From NCBI GenBank assembly GCA_963532425.1, contig CAUSKK010000007.1, positions 1 to 64,000 on the forward strand: 64,000 bases of DNA. The letters run 5' to 3'. Below the pieces are notes generated by a model that saw nothing but the letters and a program-made list of their open reading frames with translations, did not search any database and was not told the origin of the DNA. Below, piece after piece: positions 1 through 7,665 of this stretch. Source of the stretch: CAUSKK01 sp963532425. Its GTDB lineage: Bacteria; Pseudomonadota; Gammaproteobacteria; Cardiobacteriales; Cardiobacteriaceae. Made by a program: the position numbers and the translations under genes. How positions within the stretch are numbered: position 1 is the first letter of the stretch; every line of letters starts with the position of its first letter.

Positions 1-961
1 GGCCGCGCGGTGCCTTGATTTGGTCCATCATGTTGTCGCAGGCGTCAATACAGGCGGCGCAGGCGATACATTCCAGTTGCAGGCCGTCGCGGATGTCGAT
101 GCCGGTGGGGCAGACCTGCACGCACATGGTGCAATCGACGCAGTAGCCCAGCGGCCGGCCGTCGGCCGGGGCGGCCGGGGGCGCACTGCGGGCCGGCGCC
201 GGTTCGGGCGGATTTTTCAGGCCGGGTCTATCGATTTTCTTTAGCCGCCGCCGGGGTTCGCCGCGCTGGCCGTCATAGGCAATGATGAGCGTGTGCCGGT
301 CAAACATGGCGCCCTGGAAGCGGGCATAGGGGCAGATGTATTTACAGAACTGTTCGCGCACCAGCCCGGCCATGAGCCAGCAGAAACCGCCATAGCCGGC
401 AATCCAGCCCAGGGCTACTGGCGAAGCGCTTCCGTGCCAGAGGTCGGCCAGCAGCGGCCGCAGCGGGGTGAAATAGCCGACGAAGCCCACGCCGGTGATA
501 AAGGACACCAGCAGCCAGGCCAGATATTTGAGGCCACGTTTGCGCAGCTTCTCCGGGCTGTTCCAGGGCAGCCGGGCGATGCGCAGCTGCTCCGAACGGT
601 TGCCCTCGATTTTCTGTTCCAGCCAGAGGAACACCTCGCCGTAGACCGTGTGCGGGCAGGCATAGCCGCACCAGACCCGGCCGAGCAGGGCGGTGAAGAG
701 AAAGAGCACCAGGGCCAGGCCGAGCAGAATAAACGTCAGCAGAATGAAATCCTGGGGCCAGATGTTGAGGCCAAAAACAAAGAAACGGCGCTGGCCGATG
801 TCGAACAGCACCGCCTGGCGGCCATTCCACTGCAGCAGCGGCAGCAGGTGGAAGATGCCGAGCAGCAGCACGATGGCCCGGTTGCGCCAGCGTTGGAAAC
901 GCCCCCGCACCGGGCGGGGACGAATCTTCACGTGCTTTTCGTAGAGAGTGAGGGTGCTCAT
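1..961 (-). CDS. ccoG: Cytochrome c oxidase accessory protein CcoG (C-terminus outside the window)
   Basis: Membrane-bound polyferredoxin needed for cbb3 oxidase assembly (copper handling for the CcoN centre). The reading frame starts MSTLTLYEKHVKIRPR at 961 and runs off the left edge, so about 320 residues of a protein that is usually about 460-480 are present. Several hydrophobic segments occupy the first two thirds. A ferredoxin motif CVDCTMCVQVCP lies near residues 270-285 and a second cysteine cluster CIACAACIDAC near 297-310, which is the CcoG arrangement. It follows ccoP by 3 bases on the same strand, the usual ccoNOQP-G order. The call is firm; only the C-terminal domain is missing. 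Confidence 0.93.
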   Translation of the reverse strand, partial: MSTLTLYEKHVKIRPRPVRGRFQRWRNRAIVLLLGIFHLLPLLQWNGRQAVLFDIGQRRFFVFGLNIWPQDFILLTFILLGLALVLFLFTALLGRVWCGYACPHTVYGEVFLWLEQKIEGNRSEQLRIARLPWNSPEKLRKRGLKYLAWLLVSFITGVGFVGYFTPLRPLLADLWHGSASPVALGWIAGYGGFCWLMAGLVREQFCKYICPYARFQGAMFDRHTLIIAYDGQRGEPRRRLKKIDRPGLKNPPEPAPARSAPPAAPADGRPLGYCVDCTMCVQVCPTGIDIRDGLQLECIACAACIDACDNMMDQIKAPRG

Positions 962-964
962 GGC

Positions 965-1909
965 CTAGTCCGGCTCGTGGCTCAGGCTGTAGACATAGGC
1001 GGCCACGGCCTTGATGCGGTTTTCCGACAGCCATTTTTCCCAGGCCGGCATGACATTGTTGGCCGGACTGCGAATCTGCCGTTTCAAATCGGCGACGGCG
1101 CCGTCCTCGCTGTAGAGCCAGATGTCGTCGTTGAGGCGGATGCCACCGGCGGCCGGGACGCCCTGGCCCTCCTTGCCGTGGCAGCCGACGCAGGAGCGGT
1201 TATAGAGCGCTTTCCCCTTTTCGGCCAGGGCCGGGTCGGTGTCGTCGTGGCTGAAACTGCGCACATAGTGGGCAACGGCGGTCAGCTTCTCCTCGTCGTC
1301 GGCCGCTGGCTTGGCCGGATTAATCAGCGCCCCGCCGGCCGGCATGCCCTGGCCCTTCTTGGTGTTGCGGCCCTTGGCGATGGTGGTCAGCAGGGTTTTG
1401 CCGTCGCCGCCCCAAATCCAGTCGCCGTCGGTGAGGTTGGGATAGCCGAGGGCGGCGCCCTGGCCGTTGCTGCCGTGGCAGACGGCGCAGTTCTGCAGGA
1501 ACAGGCGCTGGCCCGAGGCCACCGCCGCCGGGTCGCGGCTCAGCTCCTCGACGCTGCGGTCGGCGAAGGCGGCGAAATAGGCCTCGGACTGGCTGTCCAA
1601 ATCGGCCTTTTCCTGCTCGTACTGCCGGAGCTGGCTCCAGCCGAGCGTGCCGGCATATTTATCGCCGAAAACGCCGGGATAGAGCACCAGATAGCCGGCG
1701 CCGACCACTATCATCAGATAGAACAGGCTCAGCCACCAGCCCGGCAGCGGGTTGTTTTTCTCCTGCAAATCGCCGTCCCAGACGTGGCCGATGATTTCGC
1801 CGGCCTTGGCATCGCCGCCGGCGCGCAGGTGGGTGGTCCAGTAGACCAGCAGGGCATAGCCGAGCAGGTGCAGAATGGTGATGACCCCAATAAATAACGC
1901 GATTTTCAT
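965..1909 (-). CDS. ccoP: cbb3-type cytochrome c oxidase subunit III, di-heme CcoP
   Basis: Di-heme cytochrome c subunit that passes electrons to CcoO/CcoN in the cytoplasmic membrane. The protein has 314 residues. Hydrophobic segments lie at about 4-24 and 58-80, the second inside the conserved N-terminal CcoP domain (NNPLPGWW). Two class I cytochrome c domains follow, with heme motifs CAVCH at 141-145 and CVGCH at 240-244, and distal Met ligands are plausible in GQGMPAGG and NVMPAW. It starts 3 bases after the ccoQ stop and ends 3 bases before ccoG, so it belongs to one transcription unit. Confidence 0.95.
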   Translation of the reverse strand: MKIALFIGVITILHLLGYALLVYWTTHLRAGGDAKAGEIIGHVWDGDLQEKNNPLPGWWLSLFYLMIVVGAGYLVLYPGVFGDKYAGTLGWSQLRQYEQEKADLDSQSEAYFAAFADRSVEELSRDPAAVASGQRLFLQNCAVCHGSNGQGAALGYPNLTDGDWIWGGDGKTLLTTIAKGRNTKKGQGMPAGGALINPAKPAADDEEKLTAVAHYVRSFSHDDTDPALAEKGKALYNRSCVGCHGKEGQGVPAAGGIRLNDDIWLYSEDGAVADLKRQIRSPANNVMPAWEKWLSENRIKAVAAYVYSLSHEPD

Positions 1910-1912
1910 GGC

Positions 1913-2071
1913 TTAGTCCTTGTTCCGGTGGCGGGGGGTGATGATTTCATCGTTTTCCTTCAGGGCCAGCAGGCTGGCGTCGGCATAGGGCCGGCGGTCG
2001 CTGGGCCAGAGCAGCAGCAGGCACAGGGCCATGAAGAAGGAAAAAACCAGCAGGGTAATCAGCGGCCACAT
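1913..2071 (-). CDS. ccoQ: cbb3-type oxidase small subunit CcoQ/FixQ
   Basis: A 52-residue protein beginning MWPLITLLVFSFFMALCLL: one membrane helix, then a short charged tail ending in TPRHRNKD. Its ATG overlaps the ccoO stop codon in a TGATG junction, and its stop lies 3 bases before ccoP. Position, size and the single helix followed by a polar tail match CcoQ/FixQ, which stabilises the cbb3 complex. The sequence itself is too short for a motif-based call, so the assignment rests mainly on context. Confidence 0.85.
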   Translation of the reverse strand: MWPLITLLVFSFFMALCLLLLWPSDRRPYADASLLALKENDEIITPRHRNKD

Positions 2072-2772
2072 CATTTTTTCTCCCCGCCCGGGGCCGGGCT
2101 CGCCGGACTCAGGGCCGTGCCCAGGCCCTGGAGATAGGCCACCAGGGCGTCCATTTCCGTGCGTTCCTTCAGGCTAACCTTAACCCAGGCCTGCAGCTGC
2201 AAATCGCTGAGCGGCACGTCGGCCGTGTTGCCGTTGGCCACCGCCGGGAAGTTCTTCGCCGTGTAGGGTTCGCCGAGGCGCACCTTGGTTTTAAGGGAAC
2301 GGAGGGTAAGCGCTTCGTCCACCGGGGTGGTGGCCAGCCAGGGGAAGGCGGGCATGTTGGACTGGCCCACCACGTCGCGGGGATTGGTGAGGTGGCGGAT
2401 ATGCCAATCGTCGCTGTATTTGCCGCCGACCCGGGCCAAATCCGGGCCGGTGCGCTTGGAACCCCACTGGAAGGGCCGGTCATAGGCGCTCTCCTCGGCC
2501 AGGGAGTAATGGCCGTAGCGCTCGGTTTCCCAGCGGAAGGGCCGAATCATCTGCGAATGGCAGTTGTAGCAGCCCTCGCGCACATAAATATTGAAGCCGG
2601 CCAGGCGCAGCGGGTCATAGGGTTTGACCTGGGGCTTGTCCGGGTCGGGCTGGAGCTGCTCGTTGCCGAGCAGCGGCACGATTTGGACGATGCCGCCCCA
2701 GATGACAGCGAAGGTGGTGAGCAGGCCCAGCACCCAGACGCTCTTTTCAACGCGTTCGTGGCTCATTTTCAT
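2071..2772 (-). CDS. ccoO: cbb3-type oxidase mono-heme subunit CcoO
   Basis: Mono-heme cytochrome c subunit of the cbb3 oxidase. It has 233 residues with an N-terminal signal anchor at about 12-35 (VWVLGLLTTFAVIWGG) and a single heme motif CYNCH at 68-72 followed by SQMIRPF, a very characteristic CcoO stretch. A Met ligand is likely in SNMPAFPWL. The start overlaps the ccoN stop by 4 bases (ATGA) and the stop overlaps the ccoQ start, indicating tight translational coupling. Confidence 0.95.
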   Translation of the reverse strand: MKMSHERVEKSVWVLGLLTTFAVIWGGIVQIVPLLGNEQLQPDPDKPQVKPYDPLRLAGFNIYVREGCYNCHSQMIRPFRWETERYGHYSLAEESAYDRPFQWGSKRTGPDLARVGGKYSDDWHIRHLTNPRDVVGQSNMPAFPWLATTPVDEALTLRSLKTKVRLGEPYTAKNFPAVANGNTADVPLSDLQLQAWVKVSLKERTEMDALVAYLQGLGTALSPASPAPGGEKK

Positions 2773-4226
2773 GGCTGGACTCCGGCAGTTGCGGCTTGGG
2801 GGGGAAGCGCTTCGTCGGCCGGCAGCGGGGCTGGAGCGCGGTCGCGGGGCTGGTCTTTAATCACGGTGAGCAGACAGTTCACCGCCATCAGCACCATGCC
2901 GCCGAGGAAGAAGACGCCGCCGAGGAAGCGCACAAACCAGTGGGCGTATTTGCTGCCGACAATCTGCAGGAAGGTATAGGCCAGGGTGCCATCGGCGTGG
3001 GTTTCCCGCCACTGCAGGCCCTCCATGATGCCGGCCACCCACATGGCGGTGATATAGAGCAGAATGCCAATGGTGGCCAGCCAGAAATGCAGGAATATCC
3101 AGCTGGTGGAGTACATTTCCTTCTTGCCGTAGAGCCGGGGCAGCAGGTGGTAAATGGAACCCATGGTAATCATGGCCACCCAGCCCAGGGCGCCGGCGTG
3201 CACGTGGGCCACCGTCCATTCGGTGTAGTGGGACAGGGCGTTCACGGTCTTGATGGCCAGCATCGGGCCCTCGAAGGTGCTCATGCCGTAGAAGGCCAGG
3301 GCAATCATGAGGAAGCGGATAATCGGGTCGGTAATCAGCTTGTCCCAGGCCCCGGACAGGGTCATCATGCCGTTAATCATGCCGCCCCAGGAGGGCACCC
3401 AGAGAATGATGGAAAAGGCCATGCCGAGGCTCTGCGTCCAGTCGGGCAGGGCGGTGTAGTGCAGATGGTGCGGGCCGGCCCACATGTAGATGGAAATCAG
3501 CGCCCAGAAGTGGACGATGGAGAGCCGGTAGGAATAAATGGGCCGTTCCGCCTGCTTGGGGACGAAGTAATACATCATGCCGAGGAAGCCGGCGGTGAGG
3601 AAAAAGCCCACGGCGTTGTGGCCGTACCACCACTGGGCCATGGCATCGACGGTGCCGGAGAAGAGCGAGTAGGAATAAATCCAGTCCACCGGCAAAGCCA
3701 GGTTATTGAAGATGTGGAGAATGGCCACGGCAATGATAAAGGCGCCGTAGAACCAGAGGCCGACATAAATATGCTGTTCCCGGCGCAGGCCGATGGTGCG
3801 GAAGAACACATAGCCATAGGCCACCCAGACGATGGCCAGCAGCACATCGAGCAGCCAGGGCAGTTCGGCATACTCCTTGCCCTGGGAATAGCCGAGCATG
3901 TAGCTAATCACCGCCAGCACCAGCACGGCCTGATAGCCCCAGAAGGTGAAGGCGCTGAGCCGGTCGGAGTAGAGGCGAACACCGCAGGTGCGTTGGGCCA
4001 CATAGTAGGAGGTGCCGATGAGGGCATTGCCGCCGAAGGCGAAGATGACACCGCTGGTGTGCACCGGGCGCAGGCGGCCGAAGTGAAGAAAGCTAATGTT
4101 TTCAAGGAAATGGGGGTTATAGAGCTGATATGCGATGATGACGCCCACCAGCATGCCCACCACGCCGAAGAAAATGGCCGCCCAGGTAAACTGCTTGACG
4201 ACCCTGTAGTTATAGACCGTGGTCAT
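2769..4226 (-). CDS. ccoN: cbb3-type cytochrome c oxidase catalytic subunit CcoN
   Basis: Catalytic heme-copper subunit that reduces O2 at high affinity in the cytoplasmic membrane. It is 485 residues with about 12 hydrophobic segments. Diagnostic motifs are WYGHNAVGFFLTAGF (heme/active-site region), MWAGPHHLHYTALP (copper-ligand histidines) and TVAHVHAGALGW (heme histidines). It is first in ccoNOQP-G. The roughly 185 bp between ccoN and the divergent rlmJ must carry promoters for both. I looked for an FNR/ANR site (TTGAT-N4-ATCAA) and found only a degraded version at the start codon, so oxygen control is not shown by the sequence. Confidence 0.96.
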   Translation of the reverse strand: MTTVYNYRVVKQFTWAAIFFGVVGMLVGVIIAYQLYNPHFLENISFLHFGRLRPVHTSGVIFAFGGNALIGTSYYVAQRTCGVRLYSDRLSAFTFWGYQAVLVLAVISYMLGYSQGKEYAELPWLLDVLLAIVWVAYGYVFFRTIGLRREQHIYVGLWFYGAFIIAVAILHIFNNLALPVDWIYSYSLFSGTVDAMAQWWYGHNAVGFFLTAGFLGMMYYFVPKQAERPIYSYRLSIVHFWALISIYMWAGPHHLHYTALPDWTQSLGMAFSIILWVPSWGGMINGMMTLSGAWDKLITDPIIRFLMIALAFYGMSTFEGPMLAIKTVNALSHYTEWTVAHVHAGALGWVAMITMGSIYHLLPRLYGKKEMYSTSWIFLHFWLATIGILLYITAMWVAGIMEGLQWRETHADGTLAYTFLQIVGSKYAHWFVRFLGGVFFLGGMVLMAVNCLLTVIKDQPRDRAPAPLPADEALPPQAATAGVQP

Positions 4227-4411
4227 GATTGCCTCAAGGTGTGGAAGATAGGCAGAACATACAATGACCCCGGCCCACCGACGGCGCTTTTTTCTCGGGG
4301 TAACAATCTGTTTTCCTAATATTTTTTCGCACGATTTTGGTCTGTTATTAAAACTTCCGAAGCCCGCCCGGGGGCCCCTTTAATTTGACCGCTTTTTTTA
4401 AGGAGCACGAC

Positions 4412-5248
4412 ATGTTGAGCTATCGCCACGCCTTCCACGCCGGCAACCACGGCGACCTGCTGAAGCATCTGGTTTTGCTGGGCGCTTTGGACTATTTCAT
4501 CGAACGCGGCAAGGATTTTGTCTACATCGACAGCCACGCCGGCGCCGGCCTCTACCGGCTCAGGGCCGACGGCGAGGCCCAGGACGGCTATCTGCGCCTG
4601 GCTGACCGGGACGATTTGCCGCCGCTGCTGGCCGAGCTGGTGGCGCTGCAACGGCAGCAGGGCCCCCAGCACTACGCCGGCTCGCCGCTGCTGGTGGCCA
4701 GCCGGCTGGCGACCCTGCCCCGGGACGGCCTGCGCTACTGGCTGCGCCTCTTCGAGCTGCATCCCAGCGACCGGCCGATTCTGGAAAACAGCCTGAAGCG
4801 CTTCCGCCTCGGCCGCCGGCTCCAGCTCCAGGGCAGCGATGGCTTCGCCGGCCTGCTGGCCTCCCTGCCGCCGACGCCACGCCGGGCGCTGGTGCTCATC
4901 GACCCCTCCTATGAGCTGAAAACCGACTACCGCACCGCGCTGCACACCCTGGAGGAGGCTCGGAAGCGCTTCGCCACCGGCTGCTATCTGCTCTGGTATC
5001 CGCGCCTGGCCCGGCTGGAGGTGACGATGCTGGAACGGCAGCTGCCGAAGCGCTTCGGTGCCAGCTATCTGCACGCCCAGCTGCAAATCGGCCCCCCCAA
5101 CGCCGACGGCTTCGGCCTGTGGGGCAGCGGAGTTTTCGTCATCAATCCCCCCTACACCCTGGCCGAGCGCCTGCGGCCGGAGCTGGACTATCTCGCCCGG
5201 CAGCTGGGCAACCCGGGCACGGCGACGCTGAACGTCCATTTGCCCTAG
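4412..5248 (+). CDS. rlmJ: 23S rRNA (adenine2030-N6)-methyltransferase RlmJ
   Basis: SAM-dependent enzyme that makes m6A2030 in 23S rRNA. The ATG at 4412 is chosen over one nine codons upstream because it gives the family N-terminus MLSYRHAFHAGNHGDLLKH and sits 6 bases after AAGGAG. The product has 278 residues, close to the usual 280. The SAM-binding region contains DFVYIDSHAGAGLY and the catalytic motif is IDPSYE, a DPPY variant found in this family. Three GAAGCGCTTC palindromes lie inside the gene, each read as Lys-Arg-Phe. It is divergent from ccoN. Confidence 0.94.
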   Translation: MLSYRHAFHAGNHGDLLKHLVLLGALDYFIERGKDFVYIDSHAGAGLYRLRADGEAQDGYLRLADRDDLPPLLAELVALQRQQGPQHYAGSPLLVASRLATLPRDGLRYWLRLFELHPSDRPILENSLKRFRLGRRLQLQGSDGFAGLLASLPPTPRRALVLIDPSYELKTDYRTALHTLEEARKRFATGCYLLWYPRLARLEVTMLERQLPKRFGASYLHAQLQIGPPNADGFGLWGSGVFVINPPYTLAERLRPELDYLARQLGNPGTATLNVHLP

Positions 5249-5294
5249 CCCCTATCCCGTAGTAGGGGACAGAGCTTTTTAACGGAGGAATGGC

Positions 5295-6125
5295 ATGTGG
5301 TCTCGACTGGGGCGTTTCTATGGTCGCCACCGGCTCGGCTGCTCCCTGCTGCTGGGGGCGCTGGGACTGGTTTTCTACACGGTGCCCCAGTGGCTGAGCG
5401 GCCGGCTGCTGGAGGAGCTGGGCAATCTGCTCGCCCGGGGTTCCCGATTTTTCTACGAACGGGCGGCCGCCGATGACAACGACGAGGCTCGCTTCAAGCA
5501 GGGCCAGCAGCTGGAGCTGACCGGCGACTGGGCCGGGGCCCTGAATGCCTTTGAACAGGCGGCGGTGGCCGGCCATCGGGGCGCCATGCGGAAGGTGGCC
5601 GACTATCTGGAACGGGGCCGGGCCGGGGCACCCAACGGGGCCGGGGCCTGCTACTGGTATGGCCGCGCCGCCGATGCGGCCGGCCGGTCCCGGGTCTGTG
5701 CCGGGGTCTCCGGGGCCGACCCCGAGGAATCGCCGACCGTTGCCGAGTCAAGCCCCGAGGAGGACGCCGGTTCGGCGTGGGTCAGCCAGGAGGAGGCCAA
5801 TGATGCCTTCGACCGGGGCGACTACCGGCGGGCCTTCCTTCTCAATCGCCCACTGGCCGCCGCCGGCAGTGCCGAGGCCCAGAACAGCCTGGGCTATCTC
5901 TATGAGAAGGGCCTGGGCACGAAGCAGGATTACGAGCGGGCGCTGTTTTATTACCAACAGGCCGCCGCCAACGGCCACCGTTCCGGCCAGTTCAACGCGG
6001 CGGTGCTCTATGAGAACGGCCTCGGCAGCGCCCGCAATCGGGAGCAGGCCCGCCACTGGTACGAACGGGCCGCCGCCCAGGGCGACGAGGAAGCCGCCGA
6101 AGCCCTGGAACGGCTGGCCGACTAG
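5295..6125 (+). CDS. Sel1-like repeat protein with N-terminal membrane anchor
   Basis: Function unknown; 276 residues. A hydrophobic segment at about 14-35 (RLGCSLLLGALGLVFY) suggests an inner-membrane anchor with the rest exported or periplasmic. One degenerate Sel1/TPR-type unit lies near 90-125. An acidic, low-complexity linker (about 140-165) follows, and then two clear Sel1 units: AQNSLGYLYEKGLG and FNAAVLYENGLG, each followed by ARHWYERAAAQG-type helices. A GGAGG ribosome site precedes the start. Sel1 proteins are usually protein-protein adaptors; no partner is indicated. Another Sel1 protein lies on the far side of the adjacent palindrome array. Confidence 0.8.
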   Translation: MWSRLGRFYGRHRLGCSLLLGALGLVFYTVPQWLSGRLLEELGNLLARGSRFFYERAAADDNDEARFKQGQQLELTGDWAGALNAFEQAAVAGHRGAMRKVADYLERGRAGAPNGAGACYWYGRAADAAGRSRVCAGVSGADPEESPTVAESSPEEDAGSAWVSQEEANDAFDRGDYRRAFLLNRPLAAAGSAEAQNSLGYLYEKGLGTKQDYERALFYYQQAAANGHRSGQFNAAVLYENGLGSARNREQARHWYERAAAQGDEEAAEALERLAD

Positions 6126-6164
6126 CTTCCTGCCGGCCGTTTTGAACCGACCCTCCCCCACGAA

Positions 6165-6905
6165 ACCGCAGCGCTTCGCTTTATTTCTGTTTCAAGGCCG
6201 AAGCGCTCCCCCTCTCCATCAAAAAGAACCACCGCCAGACCGGCGCCGTTGCCAGCCGCCGCCGGCTTCGCTCGTCCTATTTATCAGCCACTGCCACGGG
6301 GAAGCGCTTCGTTCCCGGAGGCCAGCAAAACCGCAGCGCTTCAGTTTGAAACCCAGCAAGAGGAAGCGCTTCCCTTCTTCCGCCCGCCCGGGCGTCCCAA
6401 TCCTACGAACGAGGGAAGCGCTTCGCTCTAGGAAGACTGGAAAAAGCCAGACAGTCGGCGGGATAACCGAAGCGCTTCCTTTAGCTCTGACCCCGCCGGC
6501 CGAAGCGCTTCGAGTCGGGTAGCTAGACGAGGGGAAGCGCTTCGTTCTAAAAGCGAGAAGGGGAGCGCTTCCTTTCCAGGAAATAGAAATGGACCTGGGC
6601 GAAACATTTCGGCCCGACGGAACCCTGCCAATCTTCATCGGTCGGCTGAAATGAAGCGCTTCGGAGCCACGTAGTGGCGTAGAAGCGCAGCGAGCCACAA
6701 CGTGGCGTAGCAACCGCTTCGGACTGAAAGCACCGAAGGAAGCGCTTCCTGGGGAAGGTCTGCCTAGCTGGAGCGCTTCGTCCCAGAACTCCAAACAAAG
6801 GGGAGCGCTTCGCTGGGGAAGCGTAGAAAACTCAACGTGATTTGAAAGGGGGAGCGCTTCGGAGCCACCTAGTGGCGTAGAAGCGCTTCGGTCGAGGGGA
6901 GCGCC
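6165..6905. repeat. GAAGCGCTTC palindrome array 1
   Basis: Non-coding stretch of about 780 bp between two Sel1-type genes. It contains many exact copies of GAAGCGCTTC plus one- and two-base variants such as GGAGCGCTTC and GAAGCGCTCC. The copies are separated by irregular 15-60 base spacers. Two blocks (6337-6478 and 6534-6660) align without gaps to array 3. Between 6660 and 6880 the spacers also carry short hairpins of the form GCCAC-N2-4-GTGGC. Long open frames cross the array only because the palindrome has no stop codon in any frame. Confidence 0.9.
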
Positions 6906-6913
6906 TAGGGTCA

Positions 6914-7606
6914 TCAAATGACCGGCCCGGGGCGGTCCGGGTCGGTGCCGGCGCGGCGGCGGTGAGCTAGGGCGGTCAGCAGGCCAATGACCGTTCCCAC
7001 GACGACCAGCCCCCAGAAAATCGGGCTCTGCAGCGTGTCGATGAACAGATAGGGCAGTGTCGGGCAGACCTCCCGGGCCTCCCGTCGCCACTTCGGGCCG
7101 GCCCGGCGGTAGTAGTGGCAGGCCTGTTCTAAATCCTTTTTCAGCCCGGGCCCGCCCCGCTCATAAAGATAGCCGATGCTGCCGTAGGCGCTGGCATCGC
7201 CGGCCGCCGCTCCCTTTTCATACCAGAATTTGGCACGGGCGTAGTTCTTGGGGAGGCCCGTCCAGCCCCGAGCATAATCGCTGGCAATCCAGCCATAGGC
7301 CCGGCTATCGCCGCTCACGACCGCGTACTTTTCCAGCCAATGATGGGCCGCGGCCCAGTCGCAGCGGCGCCGGTAAAGGTCGCCGAGTGCTTCCAGGGCC
7401 TCGGTCTGCCACCGACCCGGCCGAATGGCCAGCTTTTTGAAGAGGGCCACGACCTCATCATTATTGGAGAAACGGTTACTCCATGCCTGGTCCCGAATCC
7501 GATTTTGCTCGGCCACGCTCAGGCGCAAAGCCGACTGTACCGAAGGGGTGCCGGCCGGCACATTGGTGGCAAGCAGGGCCAGGGTCAGCCCCATTATTTT
7601 TTTCAT
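6914..7606 (-). CDS. Exported Sel1-like repeat protein with C-terminal membrane helix
   Basis: Function unknown; 230 residues. It begins MKKIMGLTLALLATNVPAG, a good signal peptide with cleavage near residue 19. The centre holds Sel1/TPR-like helices (LGDLYRRRCDWAAAHHWL, ASAYGSIGYLYERG). A C-terminal hydrophobic helix (SPIFWGLVVVGTVIGLLTAL) is followed by a basic tail RRRAGTDP, so the protein is probably anchored by its C-terminus with the repeats in the periplasm. The start is preceded by GGGAGGAAATC on the coding strand. It could act with the Sel1 protein on the other side of array 1, but that is inference from position alone. Confidence 0.75.
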   Translation of the reverse strand: MKKIMGLTLALLATNVPAGTPSVQSALRLSVAEQNRIRDQAWSNRFSNNDEVVALFKKLAIRPGRWQTEALEALGDLYRRRCDWAAAHHWLEKYAVVSGDSRAYGWIASDYARGWTGLPKNYARAKFWYEKGAAAGDASAYGSIGYLYERGGPGLKKDLEQACHYYRRAGPKWRREAREVCPTLPYLFIDTLQSPIFWGLVVVGTVIGLLTALAHRRRAGTDPDRPGPVI

Positions 7607-7620
7607 GATTTCCTCCCGGG

Positions 7621-7656
7621 TAAAAAAAAGGGCCCAGCCGGAGCCGGGCCCGAAAA
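7621..7656 (-). terminator. Rho-independent terminator after sitA
   Basis: Read on the minus strand, a GC-rich hairpin GGGCCCGGCTC/CGGCTGGGCCC is followed by eight T residues. It lies 10 bases past the sitA stop and just upstream of the Sel1 gene start, so it separates the two minus-strand genes. It does not use the GAAGCGCTTC palindrome. Confidence 0.85.
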
Positions 7657-7665
7657 CGGTTGCAA

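Noticed and set aside
293..1897. Large open frames antisense to real genes (for example 293-1897, 2796-4319, 39577-41181 and 48976-50943 on the plus strand)
   Set aside because: They mirror well-identified genes (cco, cstA, tamB) on the opposite strand. GC-rich codon usage leaves the antisense frames open; compositions are rich in Gly, Ala, Gln and His with no domain signals.
4227..4411. FNR/ANR box upstream of ccoN
   Set aside because: Only TTGAG-N3-ATCAT at the start codon was found; spacing and sequence do not fit TTGAT-N4-ATCAA.
6219..7091. Long minus-strand open frame (about 290 codons) through array 1 and similar frames through arrays 3 and 4
   Set aside because: GAAGCGCTTC contains no stop codon in any of the six frames, so arrays are open by composition. 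The translations are monotonous KRF/EAL/SAS triplets, overlap real genes and lack ribosome sites.
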